From Apium graveolens (taxonomy: Eukaryota; Streptophyta; Magnoliopsida; Apiales; Apiaceae): 64,000 nucleotides of DNA. The notes beneath the pieces were generated by a model. That model was not told the origin of the DNA. It worked only from the letters and a program-made list of their open reading frames with translations, and searched no databases. Position numbers and translations under genes: made by a program. Location: positions 302,311,957-302,375,956 of the forward strand of contig NC_133650.1 of NCBI RefSeq assembly GCF_009905375.1, in the 5' to 3' direction. Positions 1 to 9,554 of the stretch are shown here, one piece after another (position 1 is the first letter of the stretch; every line of letters begins with the position of its first letter).

Positions 1-1677
1 ATGGTTCAAGTGCTCTAATTGTCAATGAAAGCCATACCTCCAATGATGAGTCAAGATCCCAGACTCCAGCTGCCTCAACAAGTGAGCAAAGAATCAATGA
101 TTCACAGGAACAAGTCATTCTGGAATTGGAAGAAGATGAGTTCTACACCCTAGATGAACTTGATGAGCTTGATCAGTCAATATCATATCTGGAAAGGAAG
201 TTCTCTAACATTAGAGTAAAGAAGCCAAGATTCTTCAAGAGTAAAGGACAGTCATTCAACAAAGATAACAGCTGGAAAGGAAAAGGGAAGTACACATCTG
301 ATAGTAAAAATGGTTACAAACTGGATCTGTTGACAGATCAAAGATAAGGTGCTTCAACTGTGATGAACTAGGCCATTTTGCTATAGAATGCAGGAAACCC
401 AAGAAAGCAAAGAAAGACAAAGCTTATCTTGAATTGGAAGCAAAGTATGAAGCTCTTCACAAGAAACAGCAAAGCAAAGCTTATATTGCAGAGGGAAAAA
501 GTTGGGATGATTCTGAAATGATGAAGATGGAGAAGTTGGAAATTATGCACTAATGGCCTTGGAGCAAGGAAAGTTATCCTCATCAAAATTACAAGTACCA
601 ACTCTCACCACCATTGATTTAAATGTGAGTCAATATAAGGAAATTGTAGAGAAAATGAGCACATAAATGTTTCATATTCATACAAGTATGGTTGCTGCTA
701 ATGAAGAAGTTAGCAGACTAACAAAGATAAATGAGAAGCTTGAGAATGAGAAACAAGAAGCTGAATTATTGTTGGTAGAGCTTGAAGCTGTAAGACAAGA
801 GAATGCATATCTGAAGAACAAGCTCAAGTGTGCAAGTGAGGTTGAAGCAGTGTTAAGGGAGAAGCTAGAAAAGAATGAGGTTAAGTTGAAGTCCTTCAAG
901 AATGTATCTGAGTTAGTTGAACAATACCATGAGAAAAACAAGCCATGTGCAAATATTGCTATTGGTCTTGATTATGATGCCTTGAACAACAAGAAGAAAA
1001 ATACAGGTGACAAAGGAAAAACAACAGAAAACGAAAATGTTCCAACAATCCTGTAAAAGGTTGACTCACCTATGTTCAAGGCATGTGGAGTTAACTTCAG
1101 TGAAGAAGAGTTGATTATCAAGGAAGAAATTGTTGATGAAGACTGTGAGAAGAAACATGCAGAAGCAACTCAATCTTCCAAAGCTGAAGAGAAGCTCATG
1201 GACAACCAAGACTCCAAGACACTTGTCAAAGAAAACAAAACTGAAGATGCAAGAAAGAAGAAGAAAAATAGAAATGGGGAAATTGGGATAAACAAAAGCA
1301 ACAATTTTGCTTATGTTGCAGATGCTCCAAGAAAAAAATGTAAGAAATATGGCTCTGTGAATCACCTAACTCGCCTTTGTAAAAAGGTTGTTAGCAAGCC
1401 AGCTGAAGGATCCTGTAAATACAATGAAGCAGATGCAAATGATCCCTACTCATTCCGTGACAATTTTGATTGCATCCCTTGTAACTTGAAAGTGATGAAA
1501 AGTTATCACAAGCTGAGAGTAGACCTTAAAGAAATAAAAATTGGGTCTAGAGCCAATAGGGAAAATGCACAACAGTCAATGAATTCTATTTTATCTGAAA
1601 CAACTCATTCTACTTCTGTTAAATCAGTTAACAAGAAGAAAGTGCCCAACACTACATGGGTTGCTAAACACACTTGA
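1..1677 (+). pseudogene. Element A gag, C-terminal part with zinc knuckles (broken)
   Basis: This is the C-terminal half of a copia nucleocapsid-type Gag, which binds element RNA in cytoplasmic particles. A CCHC knuckle (CFNCDELGHFAIEC) is encoded at about 350-391 and is followed by a Lys/Glu-rich stretch predicted to form a coiled coil (about 667-1050). A second knuckle-like motif, CKKYGSVNHLTRLC, lies near 1349-1390; its second Cys is now Tyr (TGT to TAT would explain it), so it should not bind zinc normally. The coding sequence is cut into pieces at 126-347, 667-1056 and 1072-1677 by stops and frame changes. The N-terminal Gag domain is outside the window. The same layout, with better preserved knuckles, is seen in element B. 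Confidence 0.8.
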
Positions 1678-1699
1678 AACTCATTGTGTGTAGGGCAAA

Positions 1700-2715
1700 A
1701 TGAAGAAGGTCATATGGATCATAGACAGTGGGTGTTCAAGATATATGACAGGTGATAAGGCCCTGTTATCACAGTTTGAGGAGAAGGCTGACCCTCAGGT
1801 GACCTTTGGAGACAACAACAAAGGATTCATAATGGGATATGGCAAGATTGTTTATGAAAATATTGTCATTGATGATGTAGCACTGGTAGCTGGTCTTGAA
1901 GTGAATCTTCTCAGTGTTAGCCAATTTGCAGACAAAGGCTTTGAAGTTTTATTCAACAAAGAAGAATGCACTTTTATCAGCAAGAAAACTGGTAAAGTTG
2001 CTCTGAAAGGAGCAAGAAAAGGAAGCTTATTTGTTACAGACTTGTACTCAACAAATAAGGATGGTATTTGTTGCTTCTACACCAAGGCATCAGAAGAGCA
2101 AAGTAATATATGGCATAAAAAGTTGTCTCACTTGAATTTAAAGGCAATTAACACATTGGTCAAAAATGAGTTAGTAAGAGACATGCCTAATCTGGAGTTT
2201 GCTCAAATTGAAGTCTGTGAAGCTTGTCAGAAAGGAAAAATGAAAAGATCAAGTCACAAGTCAAAAGTCAAAAGTTGTGAATTCTATAAGTGTGCCATTG
2301 TAGCTCATTCACGTGGACTTGTTTGGGCCAGTAAATGTCTTATCAATTTTAAAAAACAAATATGGACTTGTGATGGTGGATGATTTCTCAAGATACACCC
2401 GGGTAGAGTTCATGCACTCTAAAGATGAGACTCCGCACATCTAATTGAGCACATCAAGAAGATAGAAAAACAGGCTAAGATCATAATTGTGTAAAAAGAT
2501 TGAGAAGTGATAATGGAACAGAATTCAGGAATACAACATTAAGTGAATTCTGCAAAAGCAAAGGCATTCTTCAAGAATTCTCAGCTACTAGAACACCTCA
2601 ACAAAATGGAGTAGTTGAAAGAAAGAACAGAACATTAGTTGAAGCTGCTAGAACAATGCTGCAAGATGCCAAGTTGCCAACAAGTTTCTGGGAAGAGGCT
2701 GTTAACACTGCATGA
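1700..2715 (+). pseudogene. Element A protease and integrase (broken)
   Basis: The aspartic protease active site is visible as IIDSGCSRYMTGD near the start of this segment. It is followed by the gag-pre-integrase signature WHKKLSHLNLKAIN and the CEACQKGK part of the integrase HHCC zinc domain. A frame change around 2280-2500 destroys the first part of the integrase core, including the first catalytic Asp region. The second catalytic Asp (RSDNGTEF) and the Glu (GVVERKNRTL) are readable at about 2500-2640. The segment stops at a TGA near 2713. In an intact element this region would process the polyprotein and insert the cDNA into host DNA. Confidence 0.85.
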
Positions 2716-2772
2716 TATACTTAAAACAAATATCTCATTAACAAGACTCATGGAAAATCACCTTACTCAATC

Positions 2773-3810
2773 ATGTCTAAGAGAAAGCCTACTATAAAGC
2801 ATCTTCATGTGTCTGGAAGCAAGTGTTACATTTTAAAAGACAACTCTGAATATGTGGAAAATTTTGACTCAAAGATTTTTGAAGCAATTTTTCTGGGATA
2901 TTCATTGGAGAGGACTGCCTACAAGGTCTATATGATTGATCAAAAGAAGATTATGGAAAGCACAGATGTGATTTTTGATGATGACAAGTGTCCAGACTTG
3001 GAATGTCTTGATGAAAATGAAGCTGAAGCCCTTGCATTTGAAAACCTCAATATTGATAGTGATTCTGACGGTGAAGATGAAGTCAATGCACAGCATATAT
3101 TGAATGAAGAGACTACTGAACAGGAAAATCATGGAAATGGAAGCTCATCTCAAACATCTGAATTTGATAGCACAAACTCAGGGGGAGAAAGAGAAGAAGG
3201 ATCTACAAGTCATGCCAATGATGAAGAAGATGATGAAGGCACAAGTCAACAGACTCACACGAGGAAGTGGGATAGAAGTCACACTAGAGAAGCAATTATT
3301 GGTGATCCTACTGGCTGGTGTGATAACTAGAAGTGCAACTGCTAATGAGTGACATGCATGCTTTCTGTCTCAAGTAGAGCCTAAGAAAACTAAAGAAGCT
3401 CTAATGGATCCTGATTGGATATCTGCCATGCAGGAAAAACTGAATCGGTTTGAAAGAAACAAAGTTTGGGAGTTAGTTCCTGCACCAAAGAACAGAAGTA
3501 TAATTGGAACAAAATGGGTGTTAAGGAATAAGATGGATGAAAATGATATAGTTACCAGAAATAAGGCAAGGATGGTTGCTAAAGGCTACTCACAAGAAGA
3601 AGGAATTGATTATGATGAAACTTTTGCTCCAGTTGCAAGACTTGAAGCAATAAGAATTTTTCTAACATTTGTTGCACACTCAAATTTCAAAGTGTATTGA
3701 ATGGATGTCAATAGTGCCTTCCTAAATGGCGAGCTAGAAGAAGAGGTTTATGTTCAATAGCCACCTGGCTTTGAAGATCCAGAATTTCTAGATTTTATCT
3801 ACAAGTTACT
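2773..3810 (+). pseudogene. Element A integrase C-terminus and N-terminal half of RT (broken, cut by gypsy insertion)
   Basis: 2773-3330 encodes the divergent integrase C-terminal region with an acidic, Ser-rich tail (runs of Glu and Asp near 3000-3250), which is normal for the copia linker between integrase and RT. From 3404 the RT begins, with the motifs [27 protein letters not shown] and [11 protein letters not shown]. In-frame stops follow at about 3698 (TGA) and 3758 (TAG; family members have Gln here). The RT is interrupted after the codons for the start of the conserved KLxNALYGLKQ motif by the TSD and the LTR of the gypsy element. The remainder of RT is found at 17424. Confidence 0.88.
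3806..3810. repeat. Target-site duplication TTACT, left copy
   Basis: TTACT immediately precedes the TG of the gypsy 5' LTR. The same five bases follow the 3' LTR at 17424-17428. Removing one copy and the element restores the RT frame of element A, which proves the insertion site. Confidence 0.97.
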
Positions 3811-4402
3811 TGTAACGACCGAGGAATTACGCTTGTATTATATTATAATAATAATAAATTATGTGTATTATTATGTGATTAAATGTGTTAAGTCGTTGAA
3901 CCCTAACTGTTATGTGTTATGTGTTGGTTGTTTTGATCCAAACGTGTTTTGGATATTTATTGAGCGTTCTATCGTCAGTTATATATATTATATCAAAACC
4001 TGTACAGCTCAAAACTATGTTTTAAAAGCCCGTATTTCAAACAAAATCATTGGCCCTATTTTGCCAAAAATGCCCTATACCGTATCGCTATTCTGAACCC
4101 CTAGACGTTTTACAAATTGACTTTTTTCGCGAAAAACGACTTTTCCGGACCCCTTCGGGTACCAAAAACCCCACAAAAATCACATTCTTATTTTTATATG
4201 ATTATGAAATTATCATATATCATTTTTCTTTGTATTTTTGTATTTTTCATAATTTTTGGGAATTTTTAGTATTTATTTTGTATTTATTGGATATTTAAAA
4301 ATTCATTATTAATACCCAAAAATTATAAAAATTGGGGCCAAATATTTTTATTAGGAGTGTAATTAGACCCTTAATTTTACTTAGGGGTATTATTTTCATA
4401 AA

Positions 4403-4410
4403 TATAAATA
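4403..4410 (+). promoter_or_regulatory. TATA box of the gypsy 5' LTR
   Basis: TATAAATA lies about 590 bp into the LTR, followed by ACCTG and then an A/G-rich leader. This places transcription start near 4435 by the usual spacing, leaving R and U5 together more than 3 kb long. The same box is at 14221-14228 in the 3' LTR. The start point itself is inferred. Confidence 0.6.
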
Positions 4411-4564
4411 CCTGAATTATTATTAATTAAATCAGTTAATTACAATTAAAAATCAGAAAAAAAGAAAAAGAAAAAGAAAGGGAATTAGGGTTAGGGTTTG
4501 TGAAGAACAGAGCAGGAGGATCAAAGGCGATTTTGATCGTGATTCCGGAGTCCAAATCGAGCGT

Positions 4565-6353
4565 GTGAGTATTCGTTTTGAAGCTTATGATCTGTAGTTT
4601 TCAATTATGTGATTCTTTTTAACGTTTGATTGATCGAATTGAAAGTTGTTATTTTCGGGTTTTAATCGCGAATTCGGGTTTGATTTTCTGTGTGTTGTTT
4701 GATGTTTTGGTTGTTAGAGTCGTTTAGATCGTTGATTTTGGAGTCGATTGACACCAGTTTCGTCAAATTTGGTTAACGTTTGGAGGAACTCGGTTTTCCG
4801 ATGAAGTTCATCGGAGAACTTCGACTTGTGGTCGGAGATGGCGGAGGGGGGATTATCTGATGGTGGTGACGCTGTGGGTCGACGGCTGAAACTCTAGGGA
4901 ATCGAACGGAGTCAAAAAGGAGGAGAAACGATGATCAGGAGGCTCGTTTTTCGCCTCGCCGGAACCCGTCGCCGTCGCCGGATTCTGGGACGGTGACGGC
5001 TGTTCTTCATGACCCGATAACCCGAGGTCGACCCGGTTTGCAACCCGGAAACGACCCGGGTTTGATCCCCTCAACCCTGAAACCATTTCCAGATTTTTTG
5101 TTTCTGGATTTTCTATTATTTAATTTATATTTTATAAATCAGAAAATCATTTTATTAATTCTAATAATTAATTAAAAATTAGTTTTATATTCTGAAAAAT
5201 AGTATTATTAATTTCTAAATTATTTTATTAATTTATAAATTCGAATTTAATTATTTAATTAATTATTTAATTATTTATCTAATTATTTATTAGTTATCTA
5301 ATTAATTAATAATTAGGTAATTAATTAATAATTAGGTAATTAATTAATAAATAAGGATTAAAAATAATTAAATAATATGATTAATAATTCGATAATTAGT
5401 TATTATTACGAGTAATAATTCGATAATGGGAATTATTATTCGAGCGATAGTTATTCGAATAATATTGTAGTGATTATTTGTATCGTATAATTAAATACCG
5501 ATAATTAATTGATTAACGAATCGTATAAGTTTCAGTAATAATGTAATAAGTTCGATAATTATATGAGAATGGCGAGTAGCTCGTATTTATACGAGTGAGT
5601 AATAGTTGAGTTAGATTATAATTCGAACACATAGTAGATATTCGATAAATAGCGTATCTGTTAATAGAATCGATCGATTATTTGTAAATAATCGATCTAA
5701 TCGAATAAATATCGATACGTTATAAATATTATAATAAATTGTGATTAATCCTGATAATTAGAGATTTATTATTTTAGATTATTCAATAGGCAATTATTAA
5801 TTATTTATTAGTTATTTATTTATTCAATATTTAAAAAGGTGATTAATTATTTCGATAATTAATCACATAATTTTCAATAAACCGTAACTTCTTCATTTTA
5901 ACTCCAAAAATTATAAAAAAATTATTTTTGACTTTGATTTTTCTTAAATAATTATTTAAAAATTATTTTAGGATTTAAAAGGTTGTAATAATTATCTATA
6001 TTGAATAATAAATTGAATTATCAGTGTTTAATTCATAACAATTCAACCGTTAGTCCGATTTAAGTGAAACGAAGACCCCTAGACTCAGAAAAATGAGACG
6101 AATACAATAAAAATGGTTGTAAGTTATAATTTATTCTGAAAAAGAGTGGTTTGGTGATAATTGATAGTTCGTAGGTCCTAGTAGGGATATAATTGAGCCG
6201 AATAAATCCCGAAAAATTATAATAAAATCAGATAAGACTAGTAATGCAGGTATAAGCCTAGAATTGATTCTAAAAATAATTATAAATCTAGAAATTAATT
6301 ATGTGCTTTATGTGTTACGTGTTATATGTGATTATGTGCATAAATGTGTTGTG

Positions 6354-6397
<44 letters not shown>

Positions 6398-7181
6398 AGT
6401 CAGATAAAAACGCATGGGTAGACTGATAAGGTTGCGTGATATCAATTCAAGATACACGTATATAGTAAATTATCTAAACACCTATCTTTCCATGATTTGT
6501 TCAGTGTTAGCAAGGCAGAGCAAGCTAGGGTCAGAAGGCAGTAAGTTAAACCAGGTTAAGTACGCGCAAGGCAAGTTTTTCCCCTATTCTAAATTCAGAA
6601 TAGTGATTTATATTTCCTTTCTATCGTATCAGTTCTCTTTGATAATTATTGTTCATATACACTGTTACCCATTTATATCACTTGTTCCATTTCATTTCAA
6701 TTCTTGATTTACCCAATTTATTGAATTCCCTGTTCATATTTCAATTCCTTTACCCTATATATATTCTGGTATATCCTGGTGTTGGGATATATCAATAGCA
6801 TACCGATTATTCCGGATGCTCAGCCTTGGACTGGATGGTTACTATAAAGGCTGGGTTTTTCCCAGACCATTAATTAATAGGCCATAGTTGCCTGAGTACT
6901 CCTTATGTTGGTTGGGTCTATGCAGTTGGGTATAGATCCGCACTATATTCTGACTGATCAGCAGATTATAGTGCATATGTTGGTTCTTGTTTCCAGTCTT
7001 GTTCATTTGGCACTCGCCATCATTGGCAAATTATTATCATATACAGATACAGATGGTTGTTCAAACCAGCAGCTTATTGGTTCATTTATTTCTCTCTCTT
7101 TATAATATATATATATATTATTGCAGGCTTGTTGAGCAATTTTGGCTCATTTCTTTTATTGTCACTCCTATTGTTTTACAG
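4565..7181 (+). other. Candidate leader intron inside the LTR
   Basis: A donor-like GTGAGT begins at 4565, about 130 bases after the presumed start site. A good acceptor (TTGTTTTACAG) ends at 7181, and a second possible acceptor (TATTATTGCAG) ends near 7125. Most of the interval is strongly AT-rich, as plant introns are. The acceptor is mirrored in the unrelated-looking solo LTR at 54283-58413, where CAG-TTAAG also lies 12 bases before an ATG. Splicing is inferred, not shown. The 3' LTR has the same sites about 9.8 kb downstream. Confidence 0.4.
6357..6394. repeat. (AT)n microsatellite in gypsy 5' LTR
   Basis: A 38-base AT dinucleotide tract. The matching tract in the 3' LTR (16181-16204) is 24 bases, one of only four differences seen between the two LTRs. 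Confidence 0.95.
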
Positions 7182-7193
7182 TTAAGGTAGAGA

Positions 7194-7310
7194 ATGAAAC
7201 CCATCAGGACCCGCATAGTCAAGAAGCGAGTCAAGCAGCGGGACCCTCTTATACCAAGAGTGTTCCTTCCTATTCCCGAAGAGAGCTTTGAATTGCCAGA
7301 TCAGGTGTAG
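7194..7310 (+). CDS. Small LTR ORF (38 aa), function unknown
   Basis: ATG at 7194 opens a 38-residue basic peptide (Lys/Arg-rich first half) that ends ESFELPDQV and then TAG. It lies 12 bases after the acceptor-like TTTTACAG. The solo LTR inside element C has an ATG at the same distance from a CAG-TTAAG, and its peptide contains GFRLPEQV at a similar place. That likeness between two diverged LTRs suggests selection or a conserved leader function, for example as an upstream ORF. It is too short to recognise as a known protein. An identical copy is in the 3' LTR at 17004-17120. Confidence 0.4.
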   Translation: MKPIRTRIVKKRVKQRDPLIPRVFLPIPEESFELPDQV

Positions 7311-7615
7311 CAGGATAAGTAGTAATGTTGGGTTGAATAAGAGTTTTGTGTAGTTTGAATAAAAGATTGCGTAGTGAAACTGTAGATAGAATAAAGTTTT
7401 GTAATAAAGAGAGTTCTTGAAACAGGTTTTATTTAGTTGGGTTTGTAATAAAGTGTAGTGCATGATTCTTGTTTCCAACCTCAACCCTTAAAAGATCCTG
7501 AGTAGTGATAGTTCGGGGTAATTATTATATTAATATTCCGCTTGTGCAGGTATAGTTGGTAATTGTTGTTAATAATGCCCCAAATCTATACCCCGGATTT
7601 GGAGGGTGTTATAGT

Positions 7616-7627
7616 TGGCATCAGAGC
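7616..7627 (+). other. Primer binding site (initiator-Met tRNA type)
   Basis: TGGCATCAGAGC starts two bases after the 5' LTR. It differs by one base from the standard plant TGGTATCAGAGC complementary to the 3' end of initiator methionine tRNA. It would prime minus-strand DNA synthesis. Confidence 0.9.
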
Positions 7628-7791
7628 TTAGGATTGACCTTGGAAAACAAGAATGTTAGGGTTAAGATAAGATAGGAAAATAAGATAGGATGAGGGTAAG
7701 AGTGTTAGGATTGTTTATTTATGTGATTAGAAGTTATGAGTTATAGGATTGTGATTTGATGGTTTTGTGTTATTATTTTTATGTATATTAG

Positions 7792-8583
7792 ATGGCTTCT
7801 TTATCATCATCTACGGAGAGGACCGAGACAGATCCAGTGGATGCACAGGTAGTAGCCCCAATGTCAGAGCAGATATTACCTCCATTGCCACCTGAGCCAG
7901 CACCAGAGATACCACTTCCCCCGGAGGTACCAGGTTTTGCAGATTATTTTCCATATTTTGAGCCAGAGATACCAGATATTCCACCATTAGAGTTTCCGAT
8001 GTTTGATATTCCTGATATGGTTGATCTTCCGCAGTGGGAGGATTTAGAGCCTCAGATTCCTATGCCACCAGTTGAGATTCCAGAGATGCCACCGATGGAG
8101 CCAGAGGCAGAGCCGCCTGTGTATGCGCCTATGGAGCAGCCTGTCTTATTTCCTGCCCCATTAACCATTTATGCACCTGTTCCAGGAGTGTATCAGTTTC
8201 CTCAGCCAGAGTTTATGGATGAGATCGTGGTAGATGGACCATTACCTTCTCGAGGTTCCAGCACTGATCTTCATGAGCATCATACCGTGACTTACCAGCG
8301 CTTTCAGGCAGAGAGGGAGGAGAGGATTAGATGGCAGAACCAGTGTAGAGAGATCCTTGGATTGTATGAGACACAGACGGATGGTCCTGTCAGAGCATTA
8401 CGACCGGATTATATACTGAGAGAGAGACTACATCATATTCACCGGGTTAGTTCGCAGCAGCTTACTGATTTGAGACAGCAGGATCTTAGTGCGGAGACAG
8501 CATATCGCAGAGCATTGGGACTTACCGAGGCAGTGCTAGAGGCAGTGCAGGAGGAGTTGAGCCACGTACCACCAGGATTTTGA
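7792..8583 (+). CDS. Extra ORF ahead of gag: acidic proline-rich protein (263 aa), function unknown
   Basis: This is an uninterrupted ORF between the primer site and gag, on the same strand. Residues 1 to about 160 are acidic and very rich in Pro, Glu and Met, with repeated PPxEIP/MPPMEP-type units, and are probably disordered. Residues about 165-260 are charged and helix-prone (AEREERIRWQNQ, AETAYRRALGL), perhaps a coiled coil. No zinc knuckle, protease or membrane segment is visible. Tekay-type elements normally go straight to gag, so this is an added gene; extra ORFs ahead of gag are known in Ogre-type elements, but I see no resemblance. The ORF is followed by about 300 bases and a 19-base A run, which might mark a captured host transcript. 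I do not recognise the protein. Confidence 0.75.
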   Translation: MASLSSSTERTETDPVDAQVVAPMSEQILPPLPPEPAPEIPLPPEVPGFADYFPYFEPEIPDIPPLEFPMFDIPDMVDLPQWEDLEPQIPMPPVEIPEMPPMEPEAEPPVYAPMEQPVLFPAPLTIYAPVPGVYQFPQPEFMDEIVVDGPLPSRGSSTDLHEHHTVTYQRFQAEREERIRWQNQCREILGLYETQTDGPVRALRPDYILRERLHHIHRVSSQQLTDLRQQDLSAETAYRRALGLTEAVLEAVQEELSHVPPGF

Positions 8584-9035
8584 GACCAGCAGATCGATGA
8601 GTGTTGTATTATGTATATTTTGTAGATAGAGGCAGCATAGTATTGTATACTAGTTTGTATGAGTGTAGCTACTGACTCTGACTGATAGTAGTAGCAGTAC
8701 GACTGTTATATCCTAGGTTTTTGTATCAAGCACTGACACCTGTAGCTGGTGTTTTACCTATATATATATATATATGAGATAATCTTTTGCACATTTTCTT
8801 TATTTTATTTCCAGTCATTTAAGCATTTACATTTATTTCAGTACCATTGCATATTTACAAATGTAGTTTTATTCACGATCATGTTGTAAAAAAAAAAAAA
8901 AAAAAATTTAAAACTATCATACTGTTTTATCTATTCAGTTATTTAATAAGTTATTTTATTTTCTCGAATCGACTGTTTTAATATATGTTTAATATACTGT
9001 TATTAAATAAGGTCCATTATTTATTTATCAGAAAA
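8584..9035 (+). other. Spacer between extra ORF and gag, with poly(A) run and acceptor-like site
   Basis: The 452-base spacer holds an (AT)n tract near 8757-8775. A pyrimidine-rich acceptor-like site (TTTTATTTCCAG) ends at 8814, and a run of 19 A lies at 8888-8906. The acceptor could let a spliced RNA skip the extra ORF and express gag-pol. The A run could be a retro-captured poly(A) tail or a simple repeat. Both readings are inference. Confidence 0.5.
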
Positions 9036-9554
9036 ATGGCACCTAAGCGAAAAGCGCAGCCCGACTCATCGAATGGAAACACCGAGGGCCAAAACAATAA
9101 TAAACAGATGGATCAGATGTTTAATCTCATGCAACAGCAAATGTTGATGATGCAACAACAAATGCAGCAGCAGCAACAGCAGTTCCAGCAACAGATGTTA
9201 CAGCAAGCCGCTCATCCAGGACATCAAATACCACCAGCAGCACCTACGACTACTTTCAAGCAATTTCAGTCGGTGAAGCCACCGGAATTTATGGGTTCCA
9301 CAGATCCTACAAAAGCGAGAGCTTGGCTGAAAGAGATGGAAAAGGCTTTTTCGTTGGTAAAGGTTGAGGAAGAGCAGAAGACAGATTTCGTTAGCTATTT
9401 TCTAAAAGGTGAAGCTAATTACTGGTGGGAATCGAAGAAAGCTTTGGAAGAAGGTGTGGTGACGTGGAACAGATTCACTGATCTTTTCTTGGAGAAATAT
9501 TTTCCTCGTTTTATGAAGAACCAGATGGAGATCAAGTTCCTGGAGCTGAAATAA
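9036..9554 (+). CDS. Gypsy gag, N-terminal part, ended by a premature TAA
   Basis: The start is ATG 9036 (context AAAAATGGC), which gives MAPKRKAQ; an upstream in-frame ATG at 8985 has a poorer context and a hydrophobic lead not seen in Gags. The first 70 residues include a Gln/Met-rich run (about residues 25-62), followed by the Retrotrans_gag-type core with KPPEFMGS, ARAWLKEMEKAF and NYWWESK. Translation stops at TAA 9552-9554 in the middle of the conserved FLELK...[12 protein letters not shown] stretch; related Gags have a codon for Gln there, so one C to T change would explain it. The frame then continues unbroken into pol at 9555. Without readthrough or a helper this copy makes only a 172-residue Gag fragment. 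Confidence 0.88.
   Translation: MAPKRKAQPDSSNGNTEGQNNNKQMDQMFNLMQQQMLMMQQQMQQQQQQFQQQMLQQAAHPGHQIPPAAPTTTFKQFQSVKPPEFMGSTDPTKARAWLKEMEKAFSLVKVEEEQKTDFVSYFLKGEANYWWESKKALEEGVVTWNRFTDLFLEKYFPRFMKNQMEIKFLELK

Larger units (their letters stand above)
3811..7613 (+). repeat. 5' LTR of the Tekay-like gypsy element (3803 bp)
   Basis: The LTR starts TGTAACGACC and ends GGGTGTTATA, an imperfect inverted terminal pair; the usual final CA is TA in both copies. It contains a TATA box at 4403-4410, a stretch with TTAGGGTTAGGGTTT near 4485, a GC-rich stretch at about 4790-5080, and an extremely AT-rich stretch at about 5100-6400. An (AT)n tract lies at 6357-6394 and a small ORF at 7194-7310. Compared with the 3' LTR it lacks one CGTCGC unit near 4975 and has 14 more bases of AT repeat. 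Most small ORFs in this LTR (for example 4993-5175, or 7182-7484 on the minus strand) are chance frames. Confidence 0.97.

Noticed and set aside
4480..4500. Telomere-like TTAGGGTTAGGGTTT in the gypsy LTR
   Set aside because: Only about two units, present identically in both LTRs; it is part of the LTR leader and not an interstitial telomere.
4853..5175. ORFs on both strands in the GC-rich part of the gypsy LTR (and copies at 14671-14999)
   Set aside because: They differ between the LTRs only by a CGTCGC repeat unit, use odd codons, and lie in the presumed leader intron; they look like chance frames in GC-rich DNA.
6414..7190. Several 60-100 residue ORFs late in the gypsy LTR
   Set aside because: Hydrophobic or AT-driven composition with no motif; only the small ORF at 7194 has comparative support.
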